Of a DNA stretch of 64,000 bases, positions 42,016 to 51,244 are shown piece after piece; position 1 is the stretch's first letter, and every line of letters begins with the position of its first letter. The DNA is from Lachnospiraceae bacterium (lineage in GTDB: Bacteria > Bacillota > Clostridia > Lachnospirales > Lachnospiraceae), in the NCBI GenBank assembly GCA_024698485.1, contig JAILRC010000002.1, positions 27,109 through 91,108 of the forward strand, given 5' to 3'. Under the pieces are notes generated by a model. The model was not told the DNA's origin and made no database searches. It was given only the letters and a program-made list of their open reading frames with translations. A program made the translations under genes and the position numbers.

Positions 42016-43484
42016 TGAGAATAGAACTGCCTGAAGACGTAAAAAACATAATAGGAACCCTTACGGAAGCAGGCTTTGAGGCCTATGCCGTGGGAGGCTG
42101 CGTCCGTGATGCACTCATAGGACGGACTCCCATGGACTGGGACATTACCAGTTCGGCAAAACCCGAGGACGTTAAGAAACTTTTCAAACGCACCGTTGAC
42201 ACCGGCATACAGCATGGTACGGTGACGGTGATGATCGACAAGACCGGCTATGAAGTCACCACTTACAGGATCGATGGAGAATATGACGACTGCCGCCATC
42301 CCAAGGAAGTGACTTTCACCACAAAACTGTCGGAAGATCTTTTACGTCGGGATTTTACCATTAACGCCATGGCATACAATGAGACCGAAGGTCTGGTGGA
42401 TCTTTTCGGAGGTCGCGAAGATCTTGAAAGAGGCGTGATCCGTTGTGTCGGTGAAGCTTCCGAACGTTTTGACGAGGATGCACTCAGGATTCTTAGGGCT
42501 TTTCGTTTTGCCGCACAGCTGGGATTTGAGATCGAGGGTGAGACCCTCAAGGCTGCCGCGGAAAGAGCGGAAAACCTCAAAAAGGTCAGTGCCGAGAGGA
42601 TCAGGGTGGAACTCAACAAGATCCTGCTCTCAAAAGGCCCTGACAGGCTTTTTGAGGCACAGGAGGCAGGGGTTACGAAGGTGGTCCTGCCTGAATTTGA
42701 TGCCATCTTAAGAGGCGGTGCCGATGCCCGTGGGCCGGAAGGCGTTAAGAACGGACGCGCAATGTCGGGTATGAAGGCTGTGAAGGCAATTTCTCTGGTG
42801 GGAAGTGCCGCCACGGATCCGGACAATGCCTTTGATGAGAAAGATCTGCTTAAACTCAAGTGGGCGGCTCTTCTTTCGGAATATGCCGACACGGACATAT
42901 TCAAGGCGGATGCAGCCGAATTTACCGAGATCAGGGGTGAAGACGATCCCGCAGACAGATATGAGGCGGTGTCCACCTCCGGAATGGCGGATGCGGAAGA
43001 AAGTAAGAAGCATGAAACGATCCGCGCCGTTTTGACGCGGCTTAAGTTTGACAATGAGACAAGGGACACGGTGACACGGCTGGTGGATTTTCACAGACAG
43101 AAGCTCGTGCTCATTAACGATGTGGCTGTCAGGGGCTTTATGAAAAAAGTGGGCCCTGCCCTCTGCCCTCTGCTTTTTGAACTTCAGACGGCGGAGTTGC
43201 TGGCGGATGGATTTGTGAACGTTAGCGGAGACAATGCGGTCTTTGTTGCCAAAAATCTTCCAAAGATCAAGAAAGCCAAAGAGAGTTACAGACAGATCGT
43301 TGAAAGAGGCGATTGTGTTTCCGTGGCTCAGCTTGCCGTCACCGGAAGCGATCTCATTGAAGCGGGTTTTGAAAAAGGACCCGAAATAGGCAGGATGCTG
43401 GACTTCCTTCTTGGAAAGGTTCTTGCGGACCAGTCCCTGAACGTTAAGGAAAAACTTATAGATCTTGCATGCATGAATTATTAA
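42015..43484 (+). CDS. cca: CCA tRNA nucleotidyltransferase
   Basis: A 489-residue class II nucleotidyltransferase that adds or repairs the 3' CCA end of tRNAs. The head domain has GGCVRDALIGRTPMDWDI, with the GG loop and DWD catalytic pair; RRDFTINAMAY and DEDALRILRAFRFAAQLGF are family motifs for the B and C region and nucleotide choice. The ATG overlaps the proS stop by one base (TGATG), so translation is coupled to proS. Residues about 230-330 form a longer, less conserved body than in the shorter enzymes. The two tRNA genes make a natural pair. Confidence 0.92.
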   Translation: MRIELPEDVKNIIGTLTEAGFEAYAVGGCVRDALIGRTPMDWDITSSAKPEDVKKLFKRTVDTGIQHGTVTVMIDKTGYEVTTYRIDGEYDDCRHPKEVTFTTKLSEDLLRRDFTINAMAYNETEGLVDLFGGREDLERGVIRCVGEASERFDEDALRILRAFRFAAQLGFEIEGETLKAAAERAENLKKVSAERIRVELNKILLSKGPDRLFEAQEAGVTKVVLPEFDAILRGGADARGPEGVKNGRAMSGMKAVKAISLVGSAATDPDNAFDEKDLLKLKWAALLSEYADTDIFKADAAEFTEIRGEDDPADRYEAVSTSGMADAEESKKHETIRAVLTRLKFDNETRDTVTRLVDFHRQKLVLINDVAVRGFMKKVGPALCPLLFELQTAELLADGFVNVSGDNAVFVAKNLPKIKKAKESYRQIVERGDCVSVAQLAVTGSDLIEAGFEKGPEIGRMLDFLLGKVLADQSLNVKEKLIDLACMNY

Positions 43485-43490
43485 CGGATT

Positions 43491-44765
43491 ATGAGCGATC
43501 AGAAGGACGAACAAAAGAATACCGGCCTTTATGAAGAACGAAGGGTCTACGGCACGAAAAAGCAGATGGAAAAACTCAATGCCGCCGAAAAGCCCGAAAA
43601 GGTGAAAAAAACAGTCAACAACGACCATTTTACGATATTGGTCGTTGTTGTCATGGTTGTTTTTATGCTTGTGATCTCTATCGGGATCGCAAGCCTGTTT
43701 AAAAAACCTTCCGAAAAGAAAACGGGAGAGATCGTAAAGCCTACGGAGAAACCCGAGGAAAAGCCCGTTATCTCCGATTTCAACGGCATTGTCCTGAGAG
43801 TTGACACGGCTGACAAAAAGATCTTTCTGTTCAACGTGGATTCGGAAAAAGAGATGGAATTGACCTATGACGGCGCCACAAAGTTTTACGGAAGCGCCGG
43901 TTCCCAGATCACCGCAGGAGTTGTGGAAGTGGGCGATCTCATGCACTTCACTGTGGGTGAAAGAGGGGAGAACAAGATCTCTTCCGCCAATTGGGACAAG
44001 GATGTCTGGGAAAAATCCAAGATCGATGATATGCTGATCTATCCCGAGGAAAACAGGATAGTGATCAGAAACCGGAATTACAGATACTCCGACAATGTCT
44101 GCATTATCGATAACGGAGTCAGAAAAGACATCGGAAGTCTGCTGCCCACGGCGGACAGATACACGGTCCGGGGTCAGGGAACCACCGTATATGAGATCAT
44201 CGTCTCCATCGGACACGGAACGCTGAAACTGGAAAATTACGAAGCCTTCAATAATGGTCTTGTGATGATCGGAGCGAGATACAACTTTGACATAGAAGAA
44301 CCCGGGGAATATACGGTCAGGGAGGGTGAATACAGGATCACCGCTTCCTACGGAAGACTCGAAGCTTCCGAAACCATTACCATTCCCAGAAATGACACGG
44401 CGGTCTTCGATCTTCAAGGCTACAGACCTGCCGTAAAAAGCACACCTACACCCACACCTTCTCCCGAACCTACTCCCACACCCATTCCCGTGGATCATGA
44501 GTTCAGCCATCTGACGGTGAGATCTCTTGAAAACTTCTCACATGATGTGGATAAGGAGAATGCTACATATATACTGGGACCTGCCGGAGGAGAACTTTTC
44601 CTTGACGGGTACTATTTCGGAAAACTCCCCTGTGAATTTGAAAAGATCACCGACAGGGCAGAGATCACCATAGCCTATGATGCGATACATCACAGTTACG
44701 AATACAACGGAGCCGATTACGACGGAGACGTGATACTGGACTATACATCGGATTTCGTGGAATAA
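43491..44765 (+). CDS. Membrane-anchored protein with C-terminal PEGA domain
   Basis: A 424-residue protein with a charged cytoplasmic N-terminus of about 45 residues, one transmembrane helix (about 46-70) and an extracytoplasmic part. A linker rich in Pro and Thr (PTPTPSPEPTPTPIP, about 320-340) leads to a C-terminal PEGA-like domain with GGELFLDGYYFGKLPC. PEGA domains are common in surface-exposed proteins that may touch the cell wall. It lies seven bases after cca and 32 before the phosphohexomutase. The specific role is unknown. Confidence 0.8.
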   Translation: MSDQKDEQKNTGLYEERRVYGTKKQMEKLNAAEKPEKVKKTVNNDHFTILVVVVMVVFMLVISIGIASLFKKPSEKKTGEIVKPTEKPEEKPVISDFNGIVLRVDTADKKIFLFNVDSEKEMELTYDGATKFYGSAGSQITAGVVEVGDLMHFTVGERGENKISSANWDKDVWEKSKIDDMLIYPEENRIVIRNRNYRYSDNVCIIDNGVRKDIGSLLPTADRYTVRGQGTTVYEIIVSIGHGTLKLENYEAFNNGLVMIGARYNFDIEEPGEYTVREGEYRITASYGRLEASETITIPRNDTAVFDLQGYRPAVKSTPTPTPSPEPTPTPIPVDHEFSHLTVRSLENFSHDVDKENATYILGPAGGELFLDGYYFGKLPCEFEKITDRAEITIAYDAIHHSYEYNGADYDGDVILDYTSDFVE

Positions 44766-44797
44766 AGTTTTTGTTTTTTATGAAAAGGAGAAATAAG

Positions 44798-46534
44798 ATG
44801 ACCGATTACAAAAAAGCTTATGAAGAGTGGCTGAGCAATCCCTACTTCGACGCTGATACCAAGGCAGAACTCAGATCCATCGCCGATAATGACAATGAGA
44901 TCAAAGAGCGCTTTTACACGGATCTTGAGTTCGGTACCGGCGGTCTGAGAGGCATCATCGGAGCGGGAACCAACCGTATGAATGTTTATACGGTGCGTAA
45001 AGCTACCCAGGGCCTTGCAAATTACATCAAGCGCATGAATGCCTGTGACAAGGGAGTAGCCATTGCCTTTGATTCCAGACACATGTCTCCCGAATTTGCG
45101 GATGTTGCGGCTCTGTGTCTCAACGCAAACGGCATCAAGGCATACGTTTTCGAGTCGCTTCGTCCCACACCCGTTCTTTCCTTTGCCGTAAGACAGCTGG
45201 GAGCCACAGCGGGCATCAACATCACAGCCAGCCACAATCCTCCGGAATACAACGGATACAAGGTTTACTGGGAGGACGGCGCACAGATCACTCCTCCTCA
45301 TGATGTGGAGATCCTTAAAGAAGTTAAGAACGTTACGGACTACAACAACGTTCTCACCATGGACAAGGCAGAGGCCGTTAAGAAGGGACTCTACAACGTC
45401 ATCGGTAAAGAGATCGACGATGTTTACACCGAGACATTAAAGAAGCTTGTTTTAAGACCCGAAGCCATAAAGGAGTGGGGCGACAAGCTGAAGATCGTTT
45501 ATACTCCTCTTCACGGAACGGGAAATCTTCCTGTACGCCGTGTGCTGAAGGAACTGGGCTTTAAGAATGTTACGGTGGTTCCCGAGCAGGAACTTCCCGA
45601 CGGAGACTTCCCCACCGTTTCCTACCCCAACCCCGAAGCAAAGGAAGCCTTTGCTCTGGGCCTTGCCCTCGCAAAGAAGCAGGATGCGGATCTGGTGCTG
45701 GCCAATGACCCCGATGCGGACAGACTGGGTGTTTATGTGAAAGACACAAAGAGCGGAGAATACATCTCTCTTACGGGAAATATGTCCGGCTGCCTTCTTG
45801 CGGATTATGAGATCATGTCAAAGAAGGAAAAGATGGGCAAGCTCCCCGAGGACGGAATGCTGATCACCACCATCGTTTCCACCAATATGGCAAGAGATAT
45901 AGCCGAGTACTACAAGACAGGCTATGATGAAGTTCTTACGGGCTTCAAGTTCATCGGCGGAAAGATGAGAGAATTCGAAGAAACAGGCAAGGGAACCTAT
46001 CTCTTCGGTTTTGAGGAGAGTTACGGCTGTCTCATCGGAGACCATGCAAGAGACAAGGATGCGGTGGTAGCTACCATGGCTCTTTGCGAAGCAGCTGCCT
46101 ACTATAAGACCCGCAACATGACCCTCTGGGATGCCATGATGGAACTCTACGAGCGTTACGGCTACTACAAGGATGACATCATCTCCGTTACCATGAAGGG
46201 CATCACGGGCTTACAGAAGATCGGCGAGATCATGGAAACTTTAAGAAAGAATCCCGTTAAGGAAATCTGCGGTCTCAAGACTCTTGCTGTCCGCGACTAC
46301 AAGGCAGACACAAGAACGGATCTTAAGACAGGAAACGTTACAAAGACAGGACTTCCCAACTCCAACGTCCTTTACTATGAACTGGAGAACAACTCCTACC
46401 TCTGCGTGCGTCCTTCCGGAACAGAACCCAAGATCAAGCTTTATTTCGGCGTTAAGGGCACATCCCTTGCCGATGCGGACGAGAAGTCAAAGAAGCTTGG
46501 AGCAGAAGTTAAGGCACTCCTGGAAAGCATGTAA
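44798..46534 (+). CDS. Phosphoglucomutase/phosphomannomutase
   Basis: A 578-residue alpha-D-phosphohexomutase that interconverts hexose 1- and 6-phosphates. The phosphoserine is Ser145 in TASHNPPEYNG, the metal loop is NDPDADRLG (about 303-309), the sugar loop GFEESYG and the phosphate loop RPSGTEPK. The length fits the PgcA-type phosphoglucomutase of Gram-positive bacteria. I chose the ATG at 44798 for its AAGGAGA site; an upstream ATG at 44771 is not supported. It would link glucose 1-phosphate from the phosphorylase at 27309 to glycolysis. Confidence 0.93.
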   Translation: MTDYKKAYEEWLSNPYFDADTKAELRSIADNDNEIKERFYTDLEFGTGGLRGIIGAGTNRMNVYTVRKATQGLANYIKRMNACDKGVAIAFDSRHMSPEFADVAALCLNANGIKAYVFESLRPTPVLSFAVRQLGATAGINITASHNPPEYNGYKVYWEDGAQITPPHDVEILKEVKNVTDYNNVLTMDKAEAVKKGLYNVIGKEIDDVYTETLKKLVLRPEAIKEWGDKLKIVYTPLHGTGNLPVRRVLKELGFKNVTVVPEQELPDGDFPTVSYPNPEAKEAFALGLALAKKQDADLVLANDPDADRLGVYVKDTKSGEYISLTGNMSGCLLADYEIMSKKEKMGKLPEDGMLITTIVSTNMARDIAEYYKTGYDEVLTGFKFIGGKMREFEETGKGTYLFGFEESYGCLIGDHARDKDAVVATMALCEAAAYYKTRNMTLWDAMMELYERYGYYKDDIISVTMKGITGLQKIGEIMETLRKNPVKEICGLKTLAVRDYKADTRTDLKTGNVTKTGLPNSNVLYYELENNSYLCVRPSGTEPKIKLYFGVKGTSLADADEKSKKLGAEVKALLESM

Positions 46535-46548
46535 GGAGAAAGCCGCAG

Positions 46549-47196
46549 ATGATAAAGTATGTTTTAGTGGATCTTGACGGCACCATAACCGATTCCGAAG
46601 AGGGAGTTACCAAGAGCATAGCCTATGCATTGGACTTCTTCGGGATAAAGGTTGATGACCTCAAGAGCCTGAGAAAATACATCGGCCCGCCCATCACCTG
46701 GTCCTTTGCGGACGCGGGTCTGACTCCGGAGCAGGTGGCTCCCGGGATAGAGCATTACCGCGAAAGATACAACCGCGTGGGACTCTATGAAGCAAGGGTC
46801 TATGACGGAGTTCCGGAAATGCTGAAGAAACTCCGCGAAGCGGGAAAGACACTGATCCTTGCCACTTCCAAGCCCATAGGCTTTGCGGAAAAGGTCATGA
46901 AGCATTTTAAGATGGATGTGCTCATGGACGATCTTTGCGGAGCAGGGTCCGATACGGAAAGAAACACCAAATCCGCGGTCATTGATTACATCCTGGAGAA
47001 ACATCACATCACCGACAAGTCGGAAGTGCTGATGCTGGGAGACACCCGTTTTGACGTGGAAGGAGCCAACCTTAGCGGCATCAAGACCATGGGAGTCCTT
47101 TGGGGCTTCGGAAGCCGTGAAAGCCTTGAAAAAGAAGGCGCGGCATATATCGTTTCCACACCTGAAGAGGCAGCGGAAAAAATAATAAATTTATAA
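46549..47196 (+). CDS. HAD-family hydrolase (phosphoglycolate phosphatase-like)
   Basis: A 215-residue HAD phosphatase with motif I DLDGTITDSEEG (Asp8 and Asp10), motif II LATSKP, motif III lysine nearby and motif IV MLGDTRFDVEGA. A helical cap occupies about residues 18-80, as in Gph and PpaX enzymes. It follows the phosphohexomutase by 14 bases with AAGGAGA as ribosome site, so it may remove a sugar phosphate or a side product. Substrate not deducible. Confidence 0.88.
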   Translation: MIKYVLVDLDGTITDSEEGVTKSIAYALDFFGIKVDDLKSLRKYIGPPITWSFADAGLTPEQVAPGIEHYRERYNRVGLYEARVYDGVPEMLKKLREAGKTLILATSKPIGFAEKVMKHFKMDVLMDDLCGAGSDTERNTKSAVIDYILEKHHITDKSEVLMLGDTRFDVEGANLSGIKTMGVLWGFGSRESLEKEGAAYIVSTPEEAAEKIINL

Positions 47197-47205
47197 AATA
47201 TTGTG

Positions 47206-47235
47206 GTGCAACTGTTTAAATAGTTGCACTTTTTT
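47206..47235 (+). terminator. Terminator after the HAD gene
   Basis: GTGCAACT pairs with AGTTGCAC around eight bases and is followed by six T residues, nine bases past the HAD stop. The palindrome also resembles MarR sites and lies 85 bases before the MarR gene, so a double role is possible. Confidence 0.7.
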
Positions 47236-47320
47236 GAAATCTTTGCTAAAATGGTATGAAATCGGACAGGATGTTTATTGAGTGCCGTGCCTTGAGTTTT
47301 AAGGACAGAAAGGAGTTTGT

Positions 47321-47776
47321 ATGGCGAAAACAGTCGGCGAACAGATGGCGATCATCAACAACCTTCATAAGAGACATGAGGCCATTTACAGAGATTATGC
47401 ATCAAAGATGGGATTTGCGGAGATGAGCTTTTGGGTTTTATATGCGATCTGCTGCTACAAAAGACCCATTACCCAGTATGAACTTGTGCGTGACTGGGGC
47501 TATTCCAAGCAGACGGTAAACTCCGCAACACTGAAACTCATCAGTGAGGGCTACATCGCATCTACCGATGCGGGAACAAAAAGAAGAAAGAAAATGCTGG
47601 AGCTTACGGAATCCGGCGAAAAGTTTGCGGAAGGCGTGGTTTATCCCATGATCTTCGCAGAACGTGCTTCACTGAACTTCCTTTCAGTGGAAGAGAGGGA
47701 TTTCTTCATCGATGTTTACACCAAACAGATGGACTTCCTTGAGAGAGCCATTGCTCCCGTAATGAATAAAAAATAA
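47321..47776 (+). CDS. MarR-family transcriptional regulator
   Basis: A 151-residue winged-helix regulator. The recognition region is TQYELVRDWGYSKQTVNSAT with a wing (TDAGTKRRKKMLELTESG), flanked by dimer helices. MarR proteins usually repress efflux or stress genes. No such gene lies directly downstream; a terminator follows its stop and a phosphoesterase comes next. A GAAAGGAG site precedes the ATG. The target is unknown and may be its own promoter and distant genes. Confidence 0.87.
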   Translation: MAKTVGEQMAIINNLHKRHEAIYRDYASKMGFAEMSFWVLYAICCYKRPITQYELVRDWGYSKQTVNSATLKLISEGYIASTDAGTKRRKKMLELTESGEKFAEGVVYPMIFAERASLNFLSVEERDFFIDVYTKQMDFLERAIAPVMNKK

Positions 47777-47783
47777 AGATCAG

Positions 47784-47825
47784 AGAAATCGTGACCGGGC
47801 GAGCTCGTTGCGATTTCTTTTTTTA
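47784..47825 (+). terminator. Terminator after the MarR gene
   Basis: AGAAATCG pairs with CGATTTCT around a 19-base loop that may pair further, followed by a run of eight T residues. Confidence 0.7.
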
Positions 47826-47839
47826 AGGGGGATTTGGGG

Positions 47840-48472
47840 ATGAAGTATTACATTTCGGATCTGCACTTTTTTCATGAAAATATGATCGGGCAAATGGATC
47901 ATCGGGACTTTGAGAGCCTGGATGCCATGCATGCTCATATGATAGACAGGTGGAACTCCAAAGTCAGGAAGAACGATGAAACGGTGATCCTGGGTGATTT
48001 TTCTTTCGGAAAAGCGCCGGAGACGGAGGAGATACTTAAGGCTCTTCACGGCAAAAAGTATATGGTGATCGGAAACCACGACCGATTCCTTTCCGACAAA
48101 AAGTTTGACACTTCATTGTTCAAGTGGATCGAACCTTACAAGGAGATCAAAGATGACAAGCGAAGAGTGATCCTGAGCCACTATCCCATCATCTGCTACA
48201 AGGGTCAGTTTCACAAGGATGACAAGGGAAATGCCAAAACCTATATGCTTTACGGCCATGTTCACAACACCTGTGACGAAGCTCTGGTAAACAAGTTCAT
48301 ACACATTACCAGGAACACGATCCGTCCCGGGTTTGAAAACCCCGAGGAGGGGCGGATCCCGTGCCAGATGATCAATTGCTTCTGTATGTTCTCCGATTAC
48401 ACGCCTCTTACTCTTGACGAGTGGATCGCGCTGGACGAAAAACGAAGAGCAGGCATGAGCCTCGACATCTGA
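47840..48472 (+). CDS. Calcineurin-like metallophosphoesterase
   Basis: A 210-residue phosphoesterase with the full dimetal motif set: ISDLHFFHENM, LGDFSFGK, IGNHDRF, LSHYPI and YGHVHN. Small enzymes of this type cleave phosphodiesters or phosphomonoesters in the cytoplasm, often nucleotides. I chose the ATG at 47840 after an AAGGGGG stretch. It starts a three-gene run with 5-formyl-THF cyclo-ligase and a thioesterase. The substrate is not known. Confidence 0.85.
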   Translation: MKYYISDLHFFHENMIGQMDHRDFESLDAMHAHMIDRWNSKVRKNDETVILGDFSFGKAPETEEILKALHGKKYMVIGNHDRFLSDKKFDTSLFKWIEPYKEIKDDKRRVILSHYPIICYKGQFHKDDKGNAKTYMLYGHVHNTCDEALVNKFIHITRNTIRPGFENPEEGRIPCQMINCFCMFSDYTPLTLDEWIALDEKRRAGMSLDI

Positions 48473-48482
48473 AAGGCGTGAC

Positions 48483-49025
48483 ATGGACATTAAAGAAGAA
48501 AAGAAAGCCTTACGGGAAGAAGCTAAAAGAATTGAAAAGGAGATCACGGAAGACAGGATACGGATGTCCGATGAGAAGATCTTCGAACAACTCATGAACA
48601 ACCCCCGCTTTATAAGCGCGAGAAACCTGTTTATTTACATTTCCGTGGACAGAGAGCCTGATACCCTGAGACTCATAGACGAGGCTCTGAAAAGGGGAAA
48701 AAACGTCTTTGTGCCGAAGTGCGGAAAAAAGCCTTTTATGAAAGCGGTGAAGATCGCGTCGAGAGAAGAACTGAGAGAGGGATCCTTCGGAATCCCGGAA
48801 CCTCTGTCGGATGAAGACTTTGAAGGAGATCTTGATCTCGCCGTTGTCCCCTGTGTGAGGGCAACGTGGGACGGCCGCAGGCTGGGACACGGAGGCGGTT
48901 TCTACGACTGCTTTTTAGGCAAGAGGAAGATTTACAAGATCTGCCTCTGCAGAAAAGAATTTATGACCGAAAAACTGCCCGAAGAGGACTTTGACGTCAT
49001 TATGGATGAAGTGATCTCGGGTTAA
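48483..49025 (+). CDS. 5-formyltetrahydrofolate cyclo-ligase
   Basis: A 180-residue enzyme that turns 5-formyl-THF into 5,10-methenyl-THF with ATP, recycling an inhibitory folate. The N-terminal basic helix KKALREEAKRIEKE, the FVPKCGKKPF region and the signature WDGRRLGHGGGFYDCFLGK (GxRLGxGGGxYD) are clear. It is ten bases after the phosphoesterase gene. The ribosome site is modest, so coupling to the upstream gene is likely. Confidence 0.92.
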   Translation: MDIKEEKKALREEAKRIEKEITEDRIRMSDEKIFEQLMNNPRFISARNLFIYISVDREPDTLRLIDEALKRGKNVFVPKCGKKPFMKAVKIASREELREGSFGIPEPLSDEDFEGDLDLAVVPCVRATWDGRRLGHGGGFYDCFLGKRKIYKICLCRKEFMTEKLPEEDFDVIMDEVISG

Positions 49026-49046
49026 AAATGAAAGGGGAAAATAAAA

Positions 49047-49454
49047 ATGTACAGACATACGGTACAATACTACGAAACAGACAAAATGGGCGTTACGCAT
49101 CACTCCAATTACATCCGCTGGATGGAAGAAGCGCGGGTGGATTTTCTGGAAAAGAAAGGATGGCCTTTTGCGAGACTTGAAGAAGAGGGCATCATCTCTC
49201 CGGTGCTTTCCGTGGATTGCAGATACAAAAAGCCTTCGAGATTCTCGGATGCGGTGGATATCGAGGTTTCCGTGGCAGAGTTCAACGGAGTGAAATTAAA
49301 GATCGCCTACAGGATGTACATAGGCGATGAACTGATCTGTGAAGGTGAGAGCGGGCACTGCTTCGTGGATGACAAGGGTATGCCCATAAGATTGAAAAAA
49401 AGCTTCCCGGAATTCTATGGGATGCTGGAAGAAGAACTTAATAAACAAGAGTAA
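49047..49454 (+). CDS. YbgC/FadM-type acyl-CoA thioesterase
   Basis: A 135-residue hot-dog-fold protein. The active-site region YYETDKMGVTHHSNYIRWME carries the catalytic Asp and the family pattern DxxGhxHHxxYxxW. Such enzymes hydrolyse acyl-CoA or acyl-ACP thioesters. It follows the cyclo-ligase gene by 21 bases with AAGGGGA, and a bidirectional terminator follows it. The acyl substrate is unknown. Confidence 0.88.
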   Translation: MYRHTVQYYETDKMGVTHHSNYIRWMEEARVDFLEKKGWPFARLEEEGIISPVLSVDCRYKKPSRFSDAVDIEVSVAEFNGVKLKIAYRMYIGDELICEGESGHCFVDDKGMPIRLKKSFPEFYGMLEEELNKQE

Positions 49455-49492
49455 AAAACAGACCGCGGCGTTTTTGGCTGCGGTCCGTTTTC
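49453..49492. terminator. Bidirectional terminator
   Basis: GACCGC (49461-49466) pairs with GCGGTC (49480-49485), with an inner GC/GC pairing and loop GTTTTTG. T-rich runs flank both sides. It separates the convergent thioesterase and NYN genes. Confidence 0.8.
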
Positions 49493-50385
49493 TATTCGCT
49501 TTTTGTCTGTTTTTTGCGATTCCTTCCGGGTTTTCTCTTTCCGGAGTCGGAATGCTGCTTCGTTTTTGCTGCCGTCTTGGGCTTTTCCTGAGAAGCGGGT
49601 TCGCTCTTGGGAGCCTTGGCGGAGTCTTTTCTGATCTTGATGTTTACAACCTTATGTATGTTGTCGGGGCCGAGCTTTTCGTCCACGTCGAATATATCTT
49701 TGTGAGCTTTCACGAAGGACGAGAAGGAGGAGTACTTATAGTTTCTTACATCGAAACCGGGAACGCTCTTTCTGATCACGTCTCCGACGTTGGCCAGATT
49801 TTCCCATTCATCCTCCAGAACAGATGCGATTTTGTCCACAATGGCTTTTTCCGAAGGGATCTCGATCTTCTTGGATTCCACGGGAATCTCCTGAGTGGAA
49901 TTTTCCACGGGAGTAACGGGGATCTCTGCCTCCTTTGTTTTCACAACTCCCGCCTTAAAGAGAACGTCCAGGAGCTTGAACTCGTTGCAGGCCTGAGCCA
50001 ATGACTCCGGGGTCTTGCTTTCTCCCATGCCTACAATGGTCTTTCCGGATTCCTTGATGCGGTAGACCAGCTTTGTAAAATCCGAATCGCTGGTGACCAG
50101 AAAGAAGACCTCTGCGATGTTTCGATAAAGGATGTCCATAGCGTCTATGGTAAGGGCCTGGTCGGCGATACTCTTGTTGTTTGCGTAGGAAAGCTGCAAT
50201 TCAGGCGTGATTCCGTATTTGGGCATTATGGGCATCCACTGTCTGACAGTGGGTGAATTTATGGAACCATAGAGCTTAAAAAGTGTGATGTCTCCGTACT
50301 TGTCAGCCTCTTCCTTGATCAGTGAGGCATATTTCTGTGATATATTGTCACCATCGATGAGGATGGCTATTTTTTTCTCATCCAT
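49492..50385 (-). CDS. NYN-domain (LabA/DUF88) protein with C-terminal LOTUS-like domain
   Basis: A 297-residue protein. Residues 1-150 form a NYN PIN-like fold with acidic residues in ILIDGDNIS and LVTSDSDFTKL that bind metal in RNA-cleaving members. Residues about 190-255 (EKAIVDKIASVL, SVPGFDVRNYKYSSFSSFVKA) match the OST-HTH/LOTUS domain, which binds RNA. The tail is basic and rich in Lys, Ala and Pro. I chose the ATG at 50385, with AAGGGAG upstream. It probably acts in RNA processing or decay. Confidence 0.85.
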   Translation of the reverse strand: MDEKKIAILIDGDNISQKYASLIKEEADKYGDITLFKLYGSINSPTVRQWMPIMPKYGITPELQLSYANNKSIADQALTIDAMDILYRNIAEVFFLVTSDSDFTKLVYRIKESGKTIVGMGESKTPESLAQACNEFKLLDVLFKAGVVKTKEAEIPVTPVENSTQEIPVESKKIEIPSEKAIVDKIASVLEDEWENLANVGDVIRKSVPGFDVRNYKYSSFSSFVKAHKDIFDVDEKLGPDNIHKVVNIKIRKDSAKAPKSEPASQEKPKTAAKTKQHSDSGKRKPGRNRKKQTKSE

Positions 50386-50469
50386 TATTTTTTCTCCCTT
50401 TTGCGATACCTGCTCATCTGCGGGGATCGTGCGGATATAATGGTAACACAACGAAGAGAGCTATTCAAG

Positions 50470-50497
50470 TAAAAAAATACCCCGGCATTTGCCGGGG
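50470..50497 (-). terminator. Terminator of the lipoprotein gene at 50510
   Basis: On the minus strand CCCCGGC pairs with GCCGGGG around four bases, followed by ATTTTTTT. Confidence 0.85.
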
Positions 50498-50509
50498 CAG
50501 GGAATTTAC

Positions 50510-51220
50510 TTATTTTGTAACAACTTTTGTGATGTGAGGCTGAGCTCCGTTGTACCAGTACAGGAAGCCTTCGATGTCGATCTTGTCGCCGGCTTTGAGG
50601 CCTTCGACTGCCTTGTAAACGTCTGTGTCAACGCCTGTGAGGTAGGACTCAACAACCATGGTGTACTCTGTGCCGTTGAGAGTAACTTTGAGATAAAGGT
50701 CATCTCCGCGGGAACCTGAGTTGTCCCATCTGTAAGTAGCGGGAGCTGCAACTGTAAGACCGTTAACGCTTACAAGCTGGTTCTGCTTCTCGATGAGAGC
50801 GTCTGTTCCGTAGATGCTTGTAACATCAACGGGCTTTGCGATGTATGTGCTCTTGCTGTTGTAGAACTCAAGCTTGGAATCGATGATCTCGACTTCGCCC
50901 GACCACTCGGACTTGTAACCGTTGATGCGGAGCATCATACCGGGCTTGAGCTTGTCGAACTCATCCTTTGTGCATTTGCACTCATATACAAAATATCCGC
51001 CGTCCTTGTCCTGGGTGTAAAGAGTTGCACGGCCTACGCCGTCCTTCTCCCACCAAGACTGTGCAGCCTGGAAGTAGGTGTAAACCGTTACTTCAGACTC
51101 GAGAGCGGCTGCTGTGTAAGCAGCGTAATCCATAGCATCCTCAGGGAGCTTTTCGTTACCGCAGCCTGCCATTGTGAAAACAAGAGCGGCAGCGAGAACA
51201 AGTGATAAAACTTTCTTCAT
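50510..51220 (-). CDS. Lipoprotein with two beta-barrel (OB-like) repeats
   Basis: A 236-residue lipoprotein with signal sequence MKKVLSLVLAAALVFTMAGC, so Cys20 should be lipidated. The mature part seems to hold two similar modules, one around LKPGMMLRINGYKSEWSGEV and the other around LKAGDKIDIEGFLYWYNGAQ, each resembling a nucleic-acid-binding-like OB fold strand pattern. I chose the ATG at 51220 (TTGGAGG site); the frame stays open to 51280 without a start signal. It is a single gene with its own promoter and terminator. Function unknown. Confidence 0.75.
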   Translation of the reverse strand: MKKVLSLVLAAALVFTMAGCGNEKLPEDAMDYAAYTAAALESEVTVYTYFQAAQSWWEKDGVGRATLYTQDKDGGYFVYECKCTKDEFDKLKPGMMLRINGYKSEWSGEVEIIDSKLEFYNSKSTYIAKPVDVTSIYGTDALIEKQNQLVSVNGLTVAAPATYRWDNSGSRGDDLYLKVTLNGTEYTMVVESYLTGVDTDVYKAVEGLKAGDKIDIEGFLYWYNGAQPHITKVVTK

Positions 51221-51244
51221 TGTATTTTTCCTCCAAATTCTTTT

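Noticed and set aside
42708..44510. Open frame of 600 codons on the minus strand opposite cca and the PEGA gene
   Set aside because: It spans two well-supported plus-strand genes and their junction; the predicted protein is His-, Gly- and Arg-rich noise.
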